From contig NZ_CP189882.1 of the NCBI RefSeq assembly GCF_052050035.1, forward strand, positions 4,402,001 to 4,466,000: 64,000 bases of DNA. The letters are read 5' to 3'. How positions within the stretch are numbered: the stretch's first letter is position 1; each line of letters opens with the position of its first letter. Positions 16,474 to 25,764 of this stretch are shown here, piece after piece. The position numbers and the translations under genes are program-made. The notes below the pieces were generated by a model. It saw only the letters and a list, made by a program, of their open reading frames with translations, searched no databases and was not told where the DNA came from. This stretch comes from Symbiopectobacterium purcellii_A (GTDB lineage Bacteria > Pseudomonadota > Gammaproteobacteria > Enterobacterales > Enterobacteriaceae).

Positions 16474-17161
16474 GGGGATAAATCCAATTTGCCTTGTTTC
16501 GTCAGTCATAATAAGCCCTTTTCGAGTGGTCTGTCTTTTCTTTCCCGAATACATTTTTTTTCGCCGACGCAGATTCTTAGGCTTTTGGACAGGTCGCTCT
16601 GTCCCATCAATAAAGACGTCTTTAACTCCAGGAAAGGCGCGAAAAAATTCCTCAGCAGAGCGAATTTGACGAGCGGGCAAAACACATTCTCGCCCCAAGG
16701 TCATCTCTAAAACCGGCAATAATATTTTTACCCAGCGACATACCCGTGTTCTATCTAAACCAAAAAGAAGTCCTTGCAAATCATAGGTCGGATAACATTT
16801 TAAATACAATAAAATAAAAAGCAGTTTATCTAATGGGGTTGGGATAAATCCTTTCTGCCCTGCACCCATCTGCCGCTCGTGATCTTTTCGATTCTTTTTC
16901 CGATAAATCAAATAACAAGCTGAAAATTCAGCGGCTAAATTTTTCAATTCTTCGACTGATAATCCAATGATTGCTTTGCATAAACGATTATCTCGTAACA
17001 ACCGCTCTTTGTTGATCATTTCAAACCTTTATTCTCTAAGTTAAACCTCTTTTTATTCTCAATAGCCTGACAAAAAATGCAAGTCTCTATTCAGCAACTA
17101 GTTTATTGTACCTGTAACGTTTTCCCCGATGAGGAAGTTGCTGATATAGCTCCCCGCCAGC

Positions 17162-17350
17162 GGCTTTGTTGAATAATTTAAGATACTGATTTATATAAGC
17201 ATTATAAAATTTCAACGACTAATTTTTCCTCTCGGAATGCTTTTTATTGTGCTAACTATTTGATTTGTCGTTCTAACAAAATACATTCTCTGTAAATGCA
17301 TTCTAACTAAAGAAGATGTAAATCAAACGGTTAAATTATTCAACAAAGCC
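17162..17350 (+). mobile_element. 189-bp IS903-type MITE
   Basis: Complete copy inside IS30-A. The flanks (CCCGCCAGC and CGCTTTTCG) are not duplicated and come from distant parts of the IS30 transposase, so an internal IS30 deletion occurred next to it. Confidence 0.92.
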
Positions 17351-17488
17351 CGCTTTTCGATGTAGAACCGTTCTTTCTGAGTCAGATGTTTTCCCTGCAT
17401 GCAACAGGCTCTCCAGTATGGCCAGAACGGTGATTTTATCCGACTCTGGCAAGTGGGTCACTTTGTTGCGTTTCGAGTGGGAATGGGG

Positions 17489-17634
17489 CGGCCTGCCTGC
17501 GGAGATGTCAAAACGGTTGGTAACAAGGGCTCAATGATTGCCCATGCTTCATCAGAAAGATCGTAGCGAGCCATAATCCAAAGTGTCTTAGAAACAGATG
17601 GATACTATAGCTTAAGCAATTAAGGGACACAGCC
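17489..17634 (-). mobile_element. IS427-type IS5 element, 5' end fragment
   Basis: It matches the N-terminal ~35 codons of the transposase at 26124-26507 (MARYDLSDEAWAIIEPLLPTVLTSPQAGRP read on the minus strand) plus the terminal repeat ending GGGACACAGCC. The rest was lost at the IS30 right end. Confidence 0.85.
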
Positions 17635-17956
17635 TAGTGCGTGGCATTACGGCAGACCAGCGGTGAAATCGATGTCATGGACGTTTCCTGTAGTGTCGGC
17701 GCTAGCGTATACGGCTCCCTGTAACAGGATTATCGGTCGATATGCCGTTGTACTCAAACAAGATGCGCTTTTTAGCCTAAAATTCATGTAGAATGATCGG
17801 CCACTCGCGCTACGGGTACGGCGATGTGGCGATAAGCAGGGGGGCATTGCCCGAATTCCTCTGTTAAACAGATACTCATCAGTGAGTTATGCGGTAATTA
17901 ACGTTGACTCATTGTTTTATCCGACGCCTGTGAAGGCGACACTCTGAGGCTGCTCA
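17635..17956 (+). other. region upstream of rluB with short unidentified coding remnant
   Basis: After the IS427 end the plus strand can be read as VALRQTSGEIDVMDVSCSVGASVYGSL followed by TAA near 17723. It could be the 3' end of a disrupted gene; I do not recognise it. The next ~230 bp hold no open frame and presumably contain the rluB promoter. TAGAAT near 17791 is a possible -10 box, but I see no good -35. Confidence 0.35.
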
Positions 17957-18829
17957 ATGAGCGAAAAGTTACAAAAAGTGCTGGCGCGCGCTGGCCACGG
18001 CTCACGCCGCGAGATTGAAGGCATTATCCAGGCAGGCCGTGTGAGCGTGGACGGAAAAATTGCGACGCTGGGCGACCGCGTCGAGGTGACCAAGGCAACC
18101 CGCATTCGTATCGATGGTCACGTGGTTTCTGTGAAGGAAACTGAAGAAGCGGTGTGTCGCGTACTGATCTATTACAAACCGGAAGGTGAGCTGTGCACCC
18201 GCAGCGATCCCGATGGTCGCCCGACGGTATTCGACCGCTTGCCGAAAATGCGCGATTCGCGCTGGGTAGCGGTAGGGCGTCTGGATGTGAATACCTCTGG
18301 CCTGTTGTTGTTCACCACCGACGGCGAATTGGCAAACCGCTTGATGCACCCCAGTCATGAAGTAGAACGTGAATATGCGGTGCGGGTGTTTGGTGAAGTG
18401 GATGAGGATAAACTCAAACTACTGACCAAAGGTGTACAGCTTGATGACGGTCCTGCATCGTTCTGCACCCTGAAGTACAGCGGTGGTGAAGGATTGAACC
18501 AGTGGTATAACGTCACGCTGACCGAAGGGCGCAACCGCGAAGTGCGTCGTCTGTGGGAAGCGGTCGGCGTGCAGGTAAGCCGCTTGATTCGTGTGCGCTA
18601 TGGCGACATCCCATTACCAAAAGGGTTGCCGCGCGGTGGTTGGACAGAAATGCTGCTCGAGCAGCTTAACTATCTGCGTGAGCTGGTGCAATTGCCGGCG
18701 GAAACCACCAGTAAACTGCCGGTGGAGCGCGAGCGTCGTCGGGTGAAAGCCAATCAAATTCGTCGTGCGGTTAAACGCCACGGCCAGGCTGGTCCTGCGC
18801 GTCGCAGTGCGCCAAAGCGTAACGGCTAA
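17957..18829 (+). CDS. rluB: 23S rRNA pseudouridine(2605) synthase
   Basis: RluB makes pseudouridine 2605 in 23S rRNA. The 290-residue protein has an N-terminal S4 RNA-binding domain (EKLQKVLARAGHGSRREIEGIIQAGRVSVDGKIA). The RsuA-family catalytic motif GRLDVNTSGLLLFTTDGELANRLMHPSHEVEREYAV contains the nucleophilic Asp, and NREVRRLWEAVGVQVSRLIRVRYG follows. The tail is basic (RRRVKANQIRRAVKRHG), as in E. coli. Length matches (291 in E. coli), so it looks intact despite IS30 debris a few hundred bases upstream. It is convergent with the btuR stub, as in E. coli where both are adjacent. Confidence 0.95.
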   Translation: MSEKLQKVLARAGHGSRREIEGIIQAGRVSVDGKIATLGDRVEVTKATRIRIDGHVVSVKETEEAVCRVLIYYKPEGELCTRSDPDGRPTVFDRLPKMRDSRWVAVGRLDVNTSGLLLFTTDGELANRLMHPSHEVEREYAVRVFGEVDEDKLKLLTKGVQLDDGPASFCTLKYSGGEGLNQWYNVTLTEGRNREVRRLWEAVGVQVSRLIRVRYGDIPLPKGLPRGGWTEMLLEQLNYLRELVQLPAETTSKLPVERERRRVKANQIRRAVKRHGQAGPARRSAPKRNG

Positions 18830-18857
18830 GTGTGATCTGTATATATTGGGTTTTACA

Positions 18858-18882
18858 CGGGGTGTGCAGTCGCTACACCCCG
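18858..18882. terminator. hairpin between convergent rluB and btuR stub
   Basis: CGGGGTGT and ACACCCCG form an 8-bp perfect stem with a 9-nt loop, 28 bp after the rluB stop. There is no strong T run on either side, so it may terminate weakly or only protect the 3' end. Confidence 0.45.
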
Positions 18883-18903
18883 CAATATCAATAGCGTATT
18901 TTC

Positions 18904-19063
18904 TTACCAATCGATGCCTTGCTGAGCCTTTATACCCGCATCAAACGCGTGTTTTGTCGGCCGCATTTCCGTTACCTTATCCGCCAATTCCAACAATTCG
19001 CGGTGGCAGCCGCGACCAGTAATGATCACGCTCTGATGGGACGGTCGCTGCCGTAATGCGCTG
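18904..19063 (-). pseudogene. btuR: cob(I)yrinic acid a,c-diamide adenosyltransferase, C-terminal stub
   Basis: The last ~50 residues read RQRPSHQSVIITGRGCHRELLELADKVTEMRPTKHAFDAGIKAQQGIDW, matching the BtuR/CobO C-terminus (GRGCH...ELADTVSELRPVKHAFDAGVKAQ). IS30-A cuts the gene at 19064, removing the ATP-binding P-loop and all upstream sequence. Adenosylcobalamin salvage through this gene is therefore lost unless another copy exists. Gene order rluB-btuR is as in E. coli. Confidence 0.88.
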
Positions 19064-20006
19064 CCCCATTCCGACTCGAAACGCAACAAAACGGTAGAGG
19101 GTTATGCCACCAGTAAGTGCGTTAAAAATACCTCATTGGGGGAACGATAGCCCAGCGATTTTCTGCCCCTTGTATTGAGTATGTGTTCGAGTTCGGCAAT
19201 CTTACGATGACTGACCTGACTGAAGTCTGTTCCCTTTGGGTAAAAACGTCGTATCAGCCCGTTGGTGTGCTCATTCAAGCCCCTCTCCCAGGAATGATAA
19301 GGATGGGCAAAGTAGACCTGCGCCCCTGTGATTTGAGTAATTTGCTCGTGCAGAGCGAATTCAGGGCCGTTATCAGCTGTTAGGGTCTTAAACTTGCAAA
19401 AGGTATTAGCTTCAATGTCCCTGAAAGCAGCAACCACAGTCTCCGCACGCTTATTATGCAGTTTGCGAATGATGACGGTTTTCAATGCGTTATCTACGAT
19501 GGTTAACAAGAATGACTTCTGGTCTTTGCCAAAAATAGTGTCAATTTCGAAGTGGCCAGGCTCCTGTTTAAGCTCGGCTTGAGCTGGGCGATACTCAATA
19601 CCAACACGGTTGGGAATAGTGCCTGATTTGAGGTTTTCGGCATTGTACCTGTAACGTTTTCCCCGATGAGGAAGTTGCTGATATAGCTCCCCGCCAGCCT
19701 GTCTCTCCTGCAGGATATAGAGATATAGCGTATTCTTGCTGACAGATATACCGAATTCCAGGTGCAAACGGCCACTGATGATTTCAGGTGAAGAGTGAGT
19801 GGAAAGCGCCTGCCTGATGAAGTTCTGAATGTGTGGCTCCAACGGGTAAAAAGCATTGTTTGGTAGAGGCTTATGACGGCGTTCCCGGGCCAGAGTGTCC
19901 GCCCTTCTACAGCAGTAGACACCATTGAAAGTAGGGTCGGTATTGCGTCTGAGTTCCCTGCTGATGGTCGAGCGAGGCAGAGCACGCTCTCTGGCGATGG
20001 TAGCTG
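19064..20006 (-). mobile_element. IS30-A, 5'-truncated
   Basis: It holds the IS30-A left-hand end (CCCCATTCCGACTCG, one base different from other copies) and transposase residues ~26-324 in one open frame. The N-terminal helix-turn-helix start is missing where IS30-B begins at 20007. Some residues differ from other copies (KLHNKRAETV, SGTIPNRV). Without the N-terminus it is inactive. Confidence 0.88.
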
Positions 20007-21107
20007 CCCCATTCCCAGTCGAAACGCAACAAAACGGTAGGGCATTATGCCGCCTGTAAGTGCGTTAAAAATACCTCATTTGGAGAACGATAACCCAGCG
20101 ATTTTCTGCCTCGCGTATTGAGCAGGTGTTCGAGTGCTGCAACCTTGCGATGGGTGACATAATTGAAGTCCGTTCCCTTCGGGTAAAAACGCCGTATCAG
20201 CCCGTTGGTATGCTCATTCAACCCGCGTTCCCAGGAATGATATGGCCGGGCAAAGTAGACCGGTGCCCCCGTGACTTTTGTAATTTCCCCGTGCTGGGAA
20301 AATTCAGAACCGTTGTCAGCAGTCAGGGTTTTAAACTCGCAGAAGGTATTGGCAACGATGTCCCTGAAGGCCGCTACCACTGTCTCTGCTCGCTTGTTGG
20401 GCAGTTTGCGAATGATGACCAGCTTGACGGCTTTATCGACCACCGTCAGCAGGAATGATTTCTGATCTTTGCCAAAGATGGTGTCAATCTCGAAATGCCC
20501 GGGTTCCTGCTTGAGGTCAGCAACGGCCGGCCGCTGCTCAATGCCAACACGGTTGGGAATAGGACCGCGTTTGTTCTCATCGGTCTGATAGTTATACCGT
20601 TTACCCCGATGAGGGAGCTGCTGATACAGCTCACCGCCGGCCCGGCGCTCCTGCTGGATATAGCGATAGAGCGAGTTCTTGCTGACGGACAGGCCAAATT
20701 CCAGGACCAGGCGCCCACTGATGACCTCAGGTGAGGTGTGGGTAGACAGCGCCGTTATGATAAAGTCCTGAATGTGCGGTTCAAGCTGGTTAATCACGCT
20801 GTCCGGCCGTGTTTTCTGCCGCCGCCCTCTGGCCAACGTTTCGGCCCTTCTGCAGGAATAGACCCCGTTGAAAGCGGCGTCGGTATTGCGTCTGAGTTCC
20901 CTGCTGATGGTAGAACGAGGAAGCTCCAGTTCCCGGGCGATGGTGGCCTGGTTAACCCCATCACCACGCCGTTTTTCGATGTAGAACCGCTCTTTGTGAG
21001 TCAGATGTTTTCCCTGCATGCAACGGGATCTCCAGTAGGGCCAGAACGGTGATTTTATCCGGGTCTGGCCAGTGGGTCACTTTGTTGCATTTCGACTGGG
21101 AATGGGG
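20007..21107 (-). mobile_element. complete IS30-B element
   Basis: Length is 1101 bp between CCCCATTCCCAGTCGAAAC and its inverted complement, exactly the length of the complete IS30-A at 55307-56407. It is inserted into IS30-A on the left and abuts a 5'-truncated IS630 on the right. It codes for a full-length transposase. Confidence 0.93.
20045..21019 (-). CDS. IS30-family transposase (subtype B)
   Basis: The 324-residue protein starts MQGKHLTHKERFYIEKRRGDGVNQATIARELELPRSTISRELRRN, an N-terminal helix-turn-helix. The IS30 DDE domain follows: GHFEIDTIFGKDQKSFLLTVVDK, KTLTADNGSEF and HSWERGLNEHTNGLIRRFYPKG supply the catalytic D, D and E. It is full length with no stops. It is about 80 percent similar by eye to subtype A, with clear differences at EVISGRLVLEFGLS and NYQTDENKRG. 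Probably functional. Confidence 0.93.
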   Translation of the reverse strand: MQGKHLTHKERFYIEKRRGDGVNQATIARELELPRSTISRELRRNTDAAFNGVYSCRRAETLARGRRQKTRPDSVINQLEPHIQDFIITALSTHTSPEVISGRLVLEFGLSVSKNSLYRYIQQERRAGGELYQQLPHRGKRYNYQTDENKRGPIPNRVGIEQRPAVADLKQEPGHFEIDTIFGKDQKSFLLTVVDKAVKLVIIRKLPNKRAETVVAAFRDIVANTFCEFKTLTADNGSEFSQHGEITKVTGAPVYFARPYHSWERGLNEHTNGLIRRFYPKGTDFNYVTHRKVAALEHLLNTRGRKSLGYRSPNEVFLTHLQAA

Positions 21108-21871
21108 CGATTGACCTATAAAAAAAACTCTACGTCATCCGAAAGCCGACGAAAACGCCCGGCAGGGATTTCAACAAAAAAAACAACAGTATGAAAAAGA
21201 AGGCAAACCTATTGTTTTTATTGATGAAAGTGGTTTTTCACACGATGCCCCACGGACTCACGGCTATTCCCCAAAAGGTCAACGGTGTTTTGGCCTGAAG
21301 AACTGGGGAGCTAGGGGAAGAACAAATGTTATCGGCGCTTTATTAGGCACAACGCTGTTTGCTATCGGATTATTTGATATCAATATTAACAGCGATCTTT
21401 TCTATGCCTGGGTCACACAAGTCCTTATCCCAGTACTCCCTAAAAACAGTGTAATCATGATGGACAAGGCTTTGTTGAATAATTTAACCGTTTGATTTAC
21501 ATCTTCTTTAGTTAGAATGCATTTACAGAGAATGTATTTTGTTAGAACGACAAATCAAATAGTTAGCACAATAAAAAGCATTCCGAGAGGAAAAATTAGT
21601 CGTTGAAATTTTATAATGCTTATATAAATCAGTATCTTAAATTATTCAACAAAGCCGATGGACAATGCCACTTTTCACAAAAAACATAATATTCAACAAG
21701 TCATCATCGATGCAGGGTATATGGTGGAGTATTTGCCTACATATTCGCCAGATCTTAACCCAATTGAGCATAAATGGGCACAAGCAAAAAGCAAAAAAAG
21801 AGAGATGGGTTGCGATACAGAGAGTTTGTTCTCAGTCCATATGGTGTAATCAAAATTAAGTCGCTTGGCTA
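21108..21871 (+). mobile_element. 5'-truncated IS630 with a MITE inside
   Basis: It begins in the transposase at GATTGACCTAT (the A8 run follows) and runs to the right end TTAAGTCGCTTGGCTA, then TA. The 189-bp MITE at 21468-21656 splits the second Asp motif (MMDNATFHK). It is dead. Its right end lies 54 bp upstream of ydgJ. Confidence 0.9.
21468..21656 (-). mobile_element. 189-bp IS903-type MITE with perfect 9-bp duplication
   Basis: Complete copy, in reverse orientation relative to copy 1. The 9-bp target duplication GATGGACAA is perfect at 21459-21467 and 21657-21665. Confidence 0.96.
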
Positions 21872-21924
21872 TATACTCATGCTAATGCATTGATGACAAG
21901 GATAATACTACCGATGGGACATTC

Positions 21925-22964
21925 ATGAGTGATACCATTCGCGTCGGGCTGGTAGGGTATGGCTATGCCAGCAAGACGTTTCATGTGCTGTTGATCACCG
22001 CCGTGCCGGGTATGAAACTGGTTGCCGTGTCGAGCAGTGATGTGCAGAAAGTGCATGCGGATTGGGCTGACGTCATTGTGGTTGACGATCCGCAGGCGCT
22101 GTTCAGCCGTACCGATATTGATCTTGTTGCCCCATTCCCACCCCGAATGAAACCCATTTCCCTTTGGCCAAACAGGCGCTGTTAGCGGGGAAACACGTGG
22201 TGGTTGATAAACCTTCCACCGTGACGTTGTCACAAGCAAAAGAGCTGGCGCAGGTGGCGGCCCACAGTGGAAAGCTGTTGTCTGTGTTCCACAATCGTCG
22301 CTTGGACAGAGATTTTCTCACGCTAAAACAGTTAGTTGATACCGGTGTGTTGGGCGAAGTCGTTTATCTTGAGTCCCATTTTGACCGTTTCCGCCCGGAA
22401 GTGCGTCAGCGCTGGCGTGAAGATGGCAGTGTGGGCAGCGGAATCTGGTACGACTTAGGACCGCATCTGTTGGATCAAGCGCTGCAGCTGTTTGGGTTGC
22501 CAGTGGCTATCAATGTGGATCTGGCACAACTGCGCCCTGGCGGCAAAGCGACGGATTATTTTCATGCCACCTTGATTTACCCACAGCGTCGTATGGTGTT
22601 ACATGCCAGTATGCTGGTGGCCGCCGAGTCTGCGCGTTTTACGCTGCACGGAACCAAAGGCAGCTTCATTAAATATGGCCTTGATCCGCAAGAAGATCGT
22701 TTGAAAACCGGTGTACGTCTGCCGCAGACAGGTTGGGGGCAGGATTCGCGTCATGGTGTGCTAACGCTGCATCAGGATGGGGTGATGGCTGAGCAGACGG
22801 TAACGACGTTGCCTGGTAACTATCCTGCCTATTACGCGGCAGTGCGTGATGCGCTGCAAGGCAAGGGCGAAAACCCAGTGCCCGCTGAGCAGGTGATGGA
22901 GTTGATTGAGATTGGCCTGCTCTCTCATCAGGAACGCCGTGCGGTGATGGTCAAAAAACAATGA
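21925..22964 (+). pseudogene. ydgJ: Gfo/Idh/MocA-family oxidoreductase, frameshifted
   Basis: The N-terminal part reads MSDTIRVGLVGYGYASKTFHVLLITAVPGMKLVAVSSSD, with the NAD(P)-binding GxGxxS-type start. At IDLV the frame breaks, and the downstream frame carries IPTPNETHFPLAKQALLAGKHVVVDKPSTVT and then the whole C-terminal domain to KKQ at 22964. GCCCC stands where a GTC-like codon is expected (22129-22133), a +2 change. The EKP-type catalytic lysine (DKP) is downstream of the break. Apart from this single lesion the gene is full length (~345 codons). In E. coli ydgJ adjoins add, as here. Confidence 0.87.
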
Positions 22965-23102
22965 TCCCGAAATCGGATAGCATCATGCCTTACCATTTCA
23001 TCTCCTTATGATGCAAGGTTAGTTTTGATCTTGTTGGCATTTCGTTGATAAAGGCGATCTTAAGATTGACCGTATTTTTTATAAAAACAGCAGGTTCCTG
23101 TA

Positions 23103-24113
23103 ATGGCTTCATTCTCTCCCTTGTCATGGTTACAACGCCTTCGTATTGATAAATTTTTACTGGTATTGATTGTGGTGGTGCTTACGGCATCGGTTTTTCC
23201 GTGCGAAGGTAACGTGAAAACCTTTTTTGAATACCTGACCACGGCAGCTATAGCGCTGCTGTTTTTTATGCACGGCGCAAAGCTCTCACGTGAAGCAATC
23301 ACCGCAGGCATGGGGCACTGGCGTTTGCATCTGGTGGTGTTCGCCAGCACCTTTTTGTTCTTTCCGCTGCTGGGTATGGGGATGAATGCATTGGTGCCTA
23401 CCGTGTTGACGCCGACGCTCTATCTTGGGTTTCTCTACCTGTGTGCACTGCCTGCTACGGTGCAATCAGCTATTGCCTATACATCAATGGCGGGAGGCAA
23501 CGTGGCGGCTGCTATTTGCAGCGCGTCAGCGTCCAGCATTCTTGGCGTGTTTTTATCTCCCATTCTTGTCGGTTTGTTGATGCACACACAGGGCGGGGAA
23601 ACGGATACGCTGCACGCGATTGGCTCGATTATCCTGCAACTGATGGTGCCGTTTGTGTTAGGGCATCTTTCTCGTCCACTGATTGCGGGTTGGGTTGAAC
23701 GCCATCGCAAATTGATTAATATTACTGACCGGTCATCGATTCTGTTGGTGGTTTATGTGGCCTTCAGTGAAGCCGTAGTGCAGGGGATTTGGACACAAAT
23801 TAACGGCTGGTCGCTGCTGGCCGTGGTCGTTTGTTCGATTGTGCTGCTGGCGATTGTGCTGGTGGTTAACACCTTGGCGGCGCGTAAGTTGGGCTTCAAT
23901 ACTGCCGATGAGATCACCATCGTCTTTTGCGGTTCCAAAAAGAGTCTGGCGAACGGTATTCCTATGGCTAATGTGCTGTTTCCCGCCGCCGCCGTTGGCG
24001 CCATGGTGTTGCCGTTGATGATATTTCATCAGATTCAATTAATGGTGTGCGCCGCCTTGGCTCAGCGTTATGCTAATAAAAGGGCCAAGACGCAACCGGT
24101 GAAACCGGCCTAA
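23103..24113 (+). CDS. SBF-like (bile acid:sodium symporter fold) transporter, YfeH-type
   Basis: The 336-residue protein is highly hydrophobic with about ten predicted membrane helices, first MASFSPLSWLQRLRIDKFLLVLIVVVLTASVFP. Features of the SBF-like/YfeH group are visible: LLFFMHGAKLSREA, LCALPATVQSAIAYTSMAGGNVAAAICSASASSILGVFLSP and FCGSKKSLANGIPMANVLFP. The last two are the paired crossover motifs of this fold. It is an inner-membrane carrier, substrate unknown. The frame is intact. The ATG follows GCAGGTTCCTGTA, a modest binding site. It lies 138 bp after ydgJ. Confidence 0.83.
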   Translation: MASFSPLSWLQRLRIDKFLLVLIVVVLTASVFPCEGNVKTFFEYLTTAAIALLFFMHGAKLSREAITAGMGHWRLHLVVFASTFLFFPLLGMGMNALVPTVLTPTLYLGFLYLCALPATVQSAIAYTSMAGGNVAAAICSASASSILGVFLSPILVGLLMHTQGGETDTLHAIGSIILQLMVPFVLGHLSRPLIAGWVERHRKLINITDRSSILLVVYVAFSEAVVQGIWTQINGWSLLAVVVCSIVLLAIVLVVNTLAARKLGFNTADEITIVFCGSKKSLANGIPMANVLFPAAAVGAMVLPLMIFHQIQLMVCAALAQRYANKRAKTQPVKPA

Positions 24114-24137
24114 TGGTTCAAACTGTTTAGTCTTATT

Positions 24138-24165
24138 CTAAGGCCGGATAACCGTCCGGCCTTAG
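24138..24165 (+). terminator. hairpin after the SBF-like transporter gene
   Basis: CTAAGGCCGG and CCGGCCTTAG form a perfect 10-bp stem with an 8-nt loop, 25 bp after the stop. No T run follows, so it is a terminator-like or mRNA-end hairpin rather than a textbook terminator. Confidence 0.5.
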
Positions 24166-24273
24166 CACGCTTCCTTGGATAGAATCGTTTTCTGCATTAT
24201 ATCATCGTAAAAATCACCAATACTTCTCAAACGTGAGTTATTTCGAATGTTATCTTGGTCATAAGGACGAGGT

Positions 24274-24492
24274 ATGCGAATTTATAGTCTCGATTTGATG
24301 AAAATTGTTGCGATTTTTCTGGTTATTATTTCACATGTCTCTCTCTATTTTATGAATCGTGATCCTCAGGATTTTGGCGTATTGTTTATTCGTCAGACCG
24401 GACAATTTGGTGTGGCAATGTTTTATATGGCGAGTGGCTATTTTTTATTGAATAATCACCATGAGGATCAATTTCGTTATGTGATGACTAAA
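24274..24492 (+). pseudogene. acyltransferase-3 family membrane protein, N-terminal part
   Basis: The first 73 residues, MRIYSLDLMKIVAIFLVIISHVSLYF...GQFGVAMFYMASGYFLLNNHHEDQFRYVMTK, show the typical start of Acyltransferase_3 proteins. The (R/K)xxxLDxxKxxAxxxVxxxH pattern with the conserved His lies in the first helix, followed by VxxFYMxSGY. The gene is cut by an IS903-type fragment at 24493. The C-terminal part is at 26571-26830, and about 170 residues between are gone. Such proteins O-acylate surface sugars or glucans. Confidence 0.75.
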
Positions 24493-24873
24493 GGCTTTGT
24501 TGAATAAATCAGAATTAGCCGACAGGATGACTCCCTCTGCTACACCTGTTATCCTATCCTGACACTGTGTGGCATACCCAACAACGTCATACGGTTCAGC
24601 GCTTTGACCATCGCTATGGCTTCACCTACTTGAGCCTCATAGTCACGCAGGCTCAGATGGCCACCCAGCAAAGTTTTTATGCGGAACATCGCTGTTTCTG
24701 CCACTGAACGCCGGTGATAACCCACTTTCTTTTTCCACATATCATTACTCCCGCTCAGACGCTGATTCGCCACCGCATGGTTACGTTCATGGTACTTGTC
24801 CGGCCAGTATTTGGCTCCGCTTCGCGGCGGGATAAGGGGCCTGATTTTCTTTCTTAGCAACGCATCGTGGCAG
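24493..24873 (-). mobile_element. IS903-type IS5 element, C-terminal fragment
   Basis: It starts with the terminal repeat GGCTTTGTTGAATAAATC and codes on the minus strand for ~104 C-terminal transposase residues (KIRPLIPPRSGAKYWPDKYHERNHAVANQRLSG...MTLLGMPHSVRIG). IS630 cuts it at 24874. It includes the catalytic Glu region (YHRRSVAETAMFRIK). Confidence 0.9.
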
Positions 24874-24875
24874 TA

Positions 24876-25762
24876 TAGCCAAGCGACTTAATTTTGATTA
24901 CACCATATGGACTGAGAACAAACTCTCTGTATCGCAACCCATCTCTCTTTTTTTGCTTTTTGCTTTTTGCTTGTGCCCATTTATGCTCAATTGGGTTAAG
25001 ATCTGGCGAATATGTAGGCAAATACTCCACCATATACCCTGCATCGATGATGACTTGTTGAATATTATGTTTTTTGTGAAAAGTGGCATTGTCCATCATG
25101 ATTACACTGTTTTTAGGGAGTACTGGGATAAGGACTTGTGTGACCCAGGCATAGAAAACATCGCTGTTAATATTGATATCAAATAATCCGATAGCAAACA
25201 GCGTTGTGCCTAATAAAGCGCCGATAACATTTGTTCTTCCCCTAGCTCCCCAGTTCTTCAGGCCAAAACACCGTTGACCTTTTGTGGAATAGCCGTGAGT
25301 CCGTGGGGCATCGTGTGAAAAACCACTTTTATCAATAAAAACAATAGGTTTACCTTCTTTTTCATACTGTTATTTTTTTTGTTGAAATCCCTGCCGGGCG
25401 TTTTCGTCGGCTTTCGGATGACGTAGAGTTTTTTTTATAGGTCAATCCCAGCTTTTTAAGCGCTTGCCAAATGGCCTTCTGACAAACGCCAAAACGCTCT
25501 GCACGTTCTTTTTGGTAAGCATCTGGATATTGTTCAACATCTTTTATCAACTCGGATTTATCGATCTTTCGCTGACGCGTGGTCGATGCTTTTGACTCTA
25601 TTTGATTAATCCAACGCGATACAGAGGCAGGGCCAATCCGAAATTGCTTCGCTGTTTCTCGGATACTCAACCCTTCGTTTTTCCGTGTAGATATCACTTT
25701 ACGTCTAAAATCAATTGAATAGCTCATTTAAATAATGTAATCAAAATTAAGTCGTTTAGCTA
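24876..25762 (-). mobile_element. complete IS630-family element (A8 frameshift)
   Basis: Flanked by TA at 24874-24875 and 25763-25764. The transposase starts at 25727 and breaks at the A8 run. Near the C-terminus it has an extra 6-bp GCTTTT unit (24956-24966), adding two codons in KSKKQKK. The left neighbour is an IS903-type remnant and the right neighbour an IS427-type remnant, so the flanks do not form one interrupted element. Confidence 0.92.
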
Positions 25763-25764
25763 TA

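Larger units (their letters stand above)
15728..17104 (-). mobile_element. IS5-D4 element inside IS30-A, split by MITEs
   Basis: Related ends (AAGCGTGTTGCTTAATAG at the left, CTATTCAGCAACTAGTTT at the right) are flanked by a 3-bp duplication ATT (15725-15727 and 17105-17107). Without the 340-bp insertion at 16143-16482 its length is 1037 bp, equal to the copies at 39670 and 46008. The transposase frame is cut between MSKNG...-side and FIP-side halves by the MITE pair. One CAC to GAC change (VEDAIAG instead of VEHAIAG) is also seen. Confidence 0.88.
15147..17488 (-). mobile_element. IS30-A element split by nested insertions
   Basis: Outer ends are CCCCATTCCCACTCG at 15147 and its complement ending at 17488. 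Three IS30 pieces remain: 15147-15727 (transposase C-terminal half, with DTIFGKDQKS, LTADNGPEF and ERGLNEHTNGLIRRF), 17105-17161, and 17351-17488 (N-terminus and right end). They are separated by IS5-D4 (15728-17104) and a 189-bp MITE (17162-17350). Much of the N-terminal half is missing beside the MITE, so a deletion accompanied it. The element truncates the GNAT gene. Confidence 0.85.
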
